10,517 bases of DNA from Gammaproteobacteria bacterium (GTDB lineage: Bacteria > Pseudomonadota > Gammaproteobacteria > Xanthomonadales > Xanthomonadaceae), in assembly GCA_026398715.1 (NCBI GenBank), contig JAPLSI010000234.1:1-10517 (forward strand), given 5' to 3'. Below are positions 7,087 through 10,517 of this stretch, piece by piece. The notes below the pieces were generated by a model. That model made no database searches. It was not told where the DNA came from and saw only the letters and a list, made by a program, of their open reading frames with translations. Every line of letters begins with the position of its first letter. Within the stretch, counting starts at the first letter, position 1. A program made the translations under genes and the position numbers.

Positions 7087-8565
7087 ATGGAAAAACCGAT
7101 GTGGAGCCCCAGCCAGGACCGGCTGGACCGGGCGAACCTTAGCCGGTTCATGCGCTTCGTGCGCGAAGAGGTCGGCAATGCCGACCTCAACAGCTATGCC
7201 GTGCTCTATCGTTTTTCGATAGACCAGCCGGCGAAATTCTGGACCCTGCTGTGGGACTTCGTCGGCATCCGCGGCAGCGGCGAGCGCATGCCGGTGCTGG
7301 TGAACGACGACGGCATGGCGCTGGCGCGCTGGTTTCCCGGCGTCAGCCTGAACTTCGCGCAGAATTTGTTGCGCTTCGACGATGAGCGAATCGCCATCCG
7401 CAGCCACGGCTCCGCGGACGAGCACGAAGACATCAGCTACGGCCAACTGCAACGCCGCGTTGCGGTGCTCGCCGCCGCAATGCGCGCTGCCGGCGTAGTT
7501 CCAGGCGACCGCATCGCCGCGCTGCTGCCAAATATCCCCGACACGCTGGTGGCAATGCTGGCCTCGGCCGCTGTCGGCGCGACCTGGTTCGCCTGCCCGT
7601 CGCACCTGCTGCAGGACGATGCGCTGGCGGCGATGCAATCGGTGGAGCCGGCGATGATCTTCACCACGCCGGACAACCTGCCGCTGGCCGCCCGCCTCGC
7701 GTCAGGTCGCATCGTGGTGGTCGGCCCCACGGGTGACCTGGAAGACATGGTCACGCCGTTCGAAGCGGCCGATATCGAATTCGAAACCCTGCCTTTCGAC
7801 CATCCGTTGTATCTGACCTGCACCATCGTCAACGGCGGCACGCGCGAGATGCTGATCCACAGCGCCGGCGGCACGCTCATCCAGCACCTGAAGGAGTTGG
7901 TGTTGCACGTGGACCTGCGGCGCGAGGACAAGGTGTTCTTCCACGCCGGCACCGACACCATGGCCTGGTACTGGCTGGCGTCGAGCCTGGCCACGGGCGC
8001 GACGCTGGTGCTGCATTCGGGTGACGAACTTCCGCCGGATGGCACGGCCTTGTGGGACTTGCTGGATGAGTACGGCATCAGCGTGCTGGGCGTGCATAGC
8101 CAGTGGCTCGATGCTGCCGCGGGTTCAGGCATCAAGCCCATGGACAGCCATCGCCTGCTGGCCTTGAAGACGATTCTTACCGCCGGCGCGCGCCTGTCGC
8201 CCGAGGCTTACGACTTCGTCTATCGCGACGTGAAGGAACGCGTGTTGTTCGCGCCGATCAGCACGGGCGGCGACACGCTGGCCTGCTTTGCCCTGGGCGC
8301 GCCGGTGTTGCCGGTGTATCGCGGCGAGATTCCCTGCCGCGGCCTGGCGATGCGCGTCGAAATCCTGGATGCCGAACACCAGCCCTTGGTCGGTGACGTC
8401 GGCGACCTTTGCTGCACGGCGCCGTTCCCGTCCATGCCGATTGGATTCTTCGATGACGCCGACAAGCTGCGCTACGACGCGGCCTATTTCAAACGCCATC
8501 CAGGCGCCTGGTCGCGCGGCGAGCGCGCGACACTGACGACGCGCGAGTCACTCATTCCCGATTGA
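7087..8565 (+). CDS. Acetoacetyl-CoA synthetase-like protein, C-terminally truncated with degenerate active site
   Basis: Homologue of acetoacetate-CoA ligase (AacS; acetoacetate + ATP + CoA), but probably not an active one. Family context is clear: SRFMRFVREEV near the N-terminus, ARWFPGVSLNFAQNLLR, YDFVYRDVK, LPVYRGEIPCRGLAM and PFPSMPIGFFDD. The adenylation motifs are lost: the P-loop expected as YSSGTTGLPK reads CTIVNGGTRE (245-254), with the lysine replaced by glutamate; the SGGTD motif reads STGGDT (392-397); and the WxHGD motif reads WSRGER (475-480). The protein ends at 492 residues while AacS has about 650, so the small C-terminal domain with the catalytic lysine is absent, and no such sequence follows in any frame. 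There are no frameshifts within the frame. ATG 7087 lacks a clear ribosome site; M5 at 7099 is an alternative. A pseudoenzyme or a decaying gene both fit. Confidence 0.8.
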   Translation: MEKPMWSPSQDRLDRANLSRFMRFVREEVGNADLNSYAVLYRFSIDQPAKFWTLLWDFVGIRGSGERMPVLVNDDGMALARWFPGVSLNFAQNLLRFDDERIAIRSHGSADEHEDISYGQLQRRVAVLAAAMRAAGVVPGDRIAALLPNIPDTLVAMLASAAVGATWFACPSHLLQDDALAAMQSVEPAMIFTTPDNLPLAARLASGRIVVVGPTGDLEDMVTPFEAADIEFETLPFDHPLYLTCTIVNGGTREMLIHSAGGTLIQHLKELVLHVDLRREDKVFFHAGTDTMAWYWLASSLATGATLVLHSGDELPPDGTALWDLLDEYGISVLGVHSQWLDAAAGSGIKPMDSHRLLALKTILTAGARLSPEAYDFVYRDVKERVLFAPISTGGDTLACFALGAPVLPVYRGEIPCRGLAMRVEILDAEHQPLVGDVGDLCCTAPFPSMPIGFFDDADKLRYDAAYFKRHPGAWSRGERATLTTRESLIPD

Positions 8566-8567
8566 TT

Positions 8568-8595
8568 GCCGCGCGGTTCTTGCTGCGCGGCTTTT
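8568..8595 (+). terminator. Intrinsic terminator of the etfBA-synthetase-like operon
   Basis: GCCGCGC (8568-8574) pairs with GCGCGGC (8585-8591), and the stem can extend inward to about ten pairs with two G-U wobbles, leaving a four-base TCTT loop. TTTT follows at 8592-8595. It lies three bases after the stop of the synthetase-like gene. The opposite strand has no T-run after the hairpin, so it should terminate the plus-strand operon and not scoB. Confidence 0.7.
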
Positions 8596-8604
8596 GCAAC
8601 CCGA

Positions 8605-9231
8605 TCAGCGGAACGGGCAGCCGGTTTTTTCGCGAAGCTCGTCCACGCTGATGCCGGGCGCGGCTTCCACCAGTTCCAACCCGTCCACGCCGACATCGAA
8701 CACGGCAAGCTCGGTGATGATGCGGTTGACCACGGCCACACCGGTCAGCGGCAAGGTGCATTCGGGCAGGATCTTGTGCCCGCCGTCCTTGGCCACGTGT
8801 TCCATCAGCACGACCACGCGCTTCACGCCGGCCACCAGGTCCATCGCGCCGCCCATGCCCTTCACCATCTTGCCGGGCACCATCCAGTTGGCCAGGTCGC
8901 CGCGACCGGTCACCTGCATCGCGCCCAGGATGGCCAGGTCGATGTGGCCGCCGCGAATCATCGCGAAGCTGTCGTGGCTGCCGAAGTAGCTCGCGCCTGC
9001 GCGCGCCGTTACCGTTTGCTTGCCGGCATTGATCAGGTCGGCGTCCACTTCCGCTTCGGTCGGGAACGGGCCGATGCCCAGCAATCCGTTTTCCGATTGC
9101 AACCAGACGTCCATGCCTTCGGGAATATGGTTGGCCACCAGCGTCGGCAGGCCGATGCCCAGGTTCACGTAGGCGCCGTCGCTCAATTCCTGCGCGGCGC
9201 GCTGCGCCATTTCATCGCGGGTCCAGGCCAT
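8605..9231 (-). CDS. scoB: Succinyl-CoA:3-oxoacid CoA-transferase, subunit B
   Basis: With ScoA moves CoA from succinyl-CoA to acetoacetate, giving acetoacetyl-CoA for central metabolism. The CoA-transferase signature LQSENGLLG spans 44-52; E47 is the catalytic glutamate that forms the glutamyl-CoA thioester. Other typical segments are [54 protein letters not shown] and the tail [11 protein letters not shown]. The start chosen is ATG 9231 ([13 protein letters not shown]), giving 208 residues, the usual subunit length. An upstream ATG at 9285 would overlap scoA by 54 bases and add non-homologous sequence. The start follows the scoA stop by one base and has GGAG upstream, so the pair is coupled. 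All key residues are present. Confidence 0.96.
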   Translation of the reverse strand: MAWTRDEMAQRAAQELSDGAYVNLGIGLPTLVANHIPEGMDVWLQSENGLLGIGPFPTEAEVDADLINAGKQTVTARAGASYFGSHDSFAMIRGGHIDLAILGAMQVTGRGDLANWMVPGKMVKGMGGAMDLVAGVKRVVVLMEHVAKDGGHKILPECTLPLTGVAVVNRIITELAVFDVGVDGLELVEAAPGISVDELREKTGCPFR

Positions 9232-9232
9232 G

Positions 9233-9973
9233 TCAGTTCTCCACCCGCACAGTGCGTTGCTCGATTCGTTTTTCAGGCGTTGCATTCAACACGATGCGAT
9301 CGACGTAGATGCCGGGCAGGTGCACCTGGTCCGGATCGATCGAGCCGACTTCCACGATCTGCTCCACTTCCGCCACGCAGACCTTGCCAGCCATGGCGCA
9401 GGCGGGATTGAAGTTGCGCGCGGTCTTGCGGAACACCAGGTTGCCGGCCGTGTCGGCCTTCCAGGCCTTCACCAGCGACACGTCGGCTTGCAGCGCGGTT
9501 TCCATCACGTACATGTGGCCGTCGAACTCGCGCGTTTCCTTGCCCTGCGCCACGATGGTGCCGTAGCCGGTGCGGGTGAAGAAGGCGGGGATGCCGGCGC
9601 CGCCGGCGCGCAGGCGTTCGGCCAGCGTGCCTTGCGGATTGAATTCGAGTTCGAGTTCGCCGGCCAGGTACTGCCGTTCGAATTCCTTGTTCTCGCCCAC
9701 GTAGGACGAAATCATCTTGCGGATCTGGCGAGTGCTGAGCAGCATGCCCAGGCCGAAGCCATCCACGCCGGCGTTGTTGGAAATGGCGGTCAGCCCGGTG
9801 ACGCCGCTGTCGCGCAATGCGGCGATCAGTGCTTCGGGAATGCCGCACAGGCCGAACCCGCCGACAGCGAGGGTCTGGCCGTCGGCCACGATGCCGTGCA
9901 GGGCATCACTGGCGGACGCATAAACCTTGTCCATGCGGCTGCGGGCCGGGGCGTGGATTGCGGGGTCGGTCAT
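9233..9973 (-). CDS. scoA: Succinyl-CoA:3-oxoacid CoA-transferase, subunit A
   Basis: Partner of ScoB in acetoacetate activation (called lpsI in some xanthomonad annotations because of its position by the LPS locus). The CoA-transferase signature [16 protein letters not shown] lies at 31-46, followed by [59 protein letters not shown] and [18 protein letters not shown]. With ATG 9973 the protein has 246 residues. A second ATG at 9934 ([12 protein letters not shown]) matches the N-terminus usual in the family and would give 233 residues; neither has a clear ribosome site, so the exact start is open. A TACAAT box at 10004-10009 would begin transcription about 24 bases before 9973, compatible with either. 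It heads a scoA-scoB operon. Confidence 0.95.
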   Translation of the reverse strand: MTDPAIHAPARSRMDKVYASASDALHGIVADGQTLAVGGFGLCGIPEALIAALRDSGVTGLTAISNNAGVDGFGLGMLLSTRQIRKMISSYVGENKEFERQYLAGELELEFNPQGTLAERLRAGGAGIPAFFTRTGYGTIVAQGKETREFDGHMYVMETALQADVSLVKAWKADTAGNLVFRKTARNFNPACAMAGKVCVAEVEQIVEVGSIDPDQVHLPGIYVDRIVLNATPEKRIEQRTVRVEN

Positions 9974-10003
9974 GGCGCCGGTCTCGTCGGAAACTGAGTG
10001 CGT

Positions 10004-10009
10004 ATTGTA
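10004..10009 (-). promoter_or_regulatory. Candidate -10 box for scoAB
   Basis: On the minus strand these bases read TACAAT, five of six matches to TATAAT. Transcription would start near 9997, about 24 bases before the scoA ATG at 9973. The -35 region at 17-18 bp (within the GGTACC sequence) is poor, which with the adjoining palindrome suggests a regulated promoter. Confidence 0.45.
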
Positions 10010-10013
10010 CCGG

Positions 10014-10048
10014 CTGTCCCGCGCGCGGGTACCCGTACTTAAGGACAG
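10014..10048. promoter_or_regulatory. Nested dyad between the scoA and decarboxylase promoters
   Basis: CTGTCC (10014-10019) and GGACAG (10043-10048) are perfect inverted repeats, and the perfect palindrome CGGGTACCCG (10026-10035) sits between them with almost the same centre (10030.5 against 10031). The element lies between the two divergent -10 boxes and covers the place of both -35 regions, a typical operator position. No regulator gene is adjacent. Confidence 0.5.
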
Positions 10049-10055
10049 TGGCTGC

Positions 10056-10061
10056 TAGAAT
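10056..10061 (+). promoter_or_regulatory. Candidate extended -10 promoter of the UDP-glucuronate decarboxylase-like gene
   Basis: TAGAAT is preceded by TGC, giving the extended -10 form TGnTAGAAT, which can work with a weak -35; none is clear at 16-18 bp upstream. Transcription would start near 10068, leaving a leader of about 55 bases before the TTG start at 10123. Confidence 0.5.
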
Positions 10062-10122
10062 CCCGATCACGACCGGCGGTGCGCCTTCCCTGGCGACCCG
10101 GCAACATTACCTGGAGTTGGCA

Positions 10123-10517
10123 TTGAGGAATTACGACAGCTGCAAGCGCGTCCTGGTCACCGGCGGCGCCGGCTTCCTGGGCAGCCACCTGATCGACCGC
10201 CTGCTGGGCCTGGGCCACGACGTGGTCTGCGCGGACAACCTGTTCACCGGCAGCAAGCGGAACATCGAACACCTGCACGGCAATCCGCGCTTCGAGTTCA
10301 TGCGCCACGACGTGACCTTTCCGCTGTACGTGGAAGTGGACGAGATCTGGAACCTGGCCTGCCCTGCATCGCCGATCCATTACAGCCACGACCCCGTGCA
10401 GACCACCAAGACCTCGGTGCATGGCGCCATCAACATGCTCGGCCGTGCCATGCGCCTGGGCTGCCCGATCGTCCAGGCGTCCACCAGTGAAGTCTACGGC
10501 GACCCCCGCGTGCATCC
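10123..10517 (+). CDS. UDP-glucuronate decarboxylase (UDP-xylose synthase)-like NAD-dependent sugar epimerase/dehydratase, 3'-truncated by window edge
   Basis: Extended short-chain dehydrogenase acting on a nucleotide sugar; the closest family is UDP-glucuronate decarboxylase, which makes UDP-xylose from UDP-glucuronate with bound NAD. Visible are 131 residues: the NAD-binding [10 protein letters not shown] (13-22), the ribose-binding acidic residue in [13 protein letters not shown], the UXS-type [11 protein letters not shown] (77-87), and STSEVYGDP (120-128). The YxxxK catalytic pair is beyond the window. The frame has no ATG start; TTG at 10123 is chosen because GGAG at 10113-10116 is six bases away and translation from it gives the expected short N-terminus. 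It is divergent from scoA. Such genes commonly feed LPS or exopolysaccharide synthesis, fitting an adjacent surface-polysaccharide locus (inference). A related decarboxylase or epimerase cannot be excluded from this fragment. Confidence 0.88.
   Translation, partial: MRNYDSCKRVLVTGGAGFLGSHLIDRLLGLGHDVVCADNLFTGSKRNIEHLHGNPRFEFMRHDVTFPLYVEVDEIWNLACPASPIHYSHDPVQTTKTSVHGAINMLGRAMRLGCPIVQASTSEVYGDPRVH

Noticed and set aside
5428..7638. Open frame of 736 codons on the minus strand opposite etfB and etfA
   Set aside because: It lies antisense to two genes with full family signatures, is rich in Arg, Gly, Ala, Val and His, and shows no domain. It is a codon-bias shadow in GC-rich DNA.
8596..8630. Second terminator ending in the T-run at 8625-8630
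   Set aside because: The T-run lies inside scoB coding sequence and the only stem before it is about three pairs, too weak to support.
9232..9285. scoB starting at the ATG at 9285
   Set aside because: It would overlap scoA by 54 bases and add residues not found in the family; ATG 9231 sits one base after the scoA stop with GGAG before it.
8566..9411. Plus-strand open frame of 281 codons that might continue the truncated synthetase-like gene
   Set aside because: I checked it for the missing AacS C-terminal domain. It holds only antisense scoB sequence, with no YGRSDAT or PRTKSGK-type motif.
9230..9997. Plus-strand open frame of 255 codons opposite scoA
   Set aside because: It is antisense to a gene with an exact CoA-transferase signature and itself has no motif.
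10039..10515. Minus-strand open frame at the right edge
   Set aside because: The plus strand here encodes a clear NAD-binding epimerase/dehydratase, so the minus frame is its shadow.

Overview
The window is a high-GC, gene-dense bacterial chromosome segment. It most resembles a gammaproteobacterium of the Xanthomonadales/Lysobacterales (Xanthomonas, Lysobacter, Luteimonas and relatives). That assignment is an inference from three things: the sequence character of the CysB, EtfAB and ScoAB proteins; TAnAAT-type -10 boxes set directly before starts; and the gene order etfBA, a CoA-transferase pair, then a nucleotide-sugar gene, which recalls the xanthomonad LPS locus flank. I saw no tRNA, rRNA, CRISPR array, insertion sequence or integrase.

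Left part (1-4413): sulfate assimilation. The 3' two-thirds of cysI (siroheme/4Fe-4S sulfite reductase subunit) overlaps cysH (PAPS reductase) by an ATGA junction. cysH runs convergently into cysB, the LysR-type sulfur regulator, with no base between the two stop codons. Across a 148-bp divergent region that carries a long inverted repeat lies cysG, which should supply the siroheme that CysI needs. As given, cysG is broken: about 20 codons are missing from the precorrin-2 dehydrogenase domain and the frame shifts there, while the methyltransferase half is intact.

Middle part (4433-8595): a stand-alone ATP-grasp protein of unknown substrate, probably read from a leaderless or near-leaderless promoter. 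It is followed by etfB-etfA (electron transfer flavoprotein) and, 12 bp downstream, an acetoacetyl-CoA-synthetase-like gene. The last protein is unusual: it lacks the C-terminal ~160 residues of the family, and its ATP-binding and adenylation motifs are replaced in frame. It is best read as a pseudoenzyme or a decaying gene. A hairpin with a T-run closes this transcription unit.

Right part (8605-10517): scoB and scoA on the minus strand encode the two subunits of succinyl-CoA:3-oxoacid CoA-transferase, which activates acetoacetate and so covers the reaction the degenerate synthetase would have performed. scoA is divergent from a UDP-glucuronate decarboxylase-like gene that starts with TTG and runs off the window. 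The 149-bp divergent region has a good -10 box in each direction with a nested palindrome between them.

Within the limits of unaided reading, the two most noteworthy signals are the broken cysG beside an otherwise intact siroheme-dependent pathway, and the active-site-less acetoacetyl-CoA synthetase homologue kept open for 492 codons in the etf operon.
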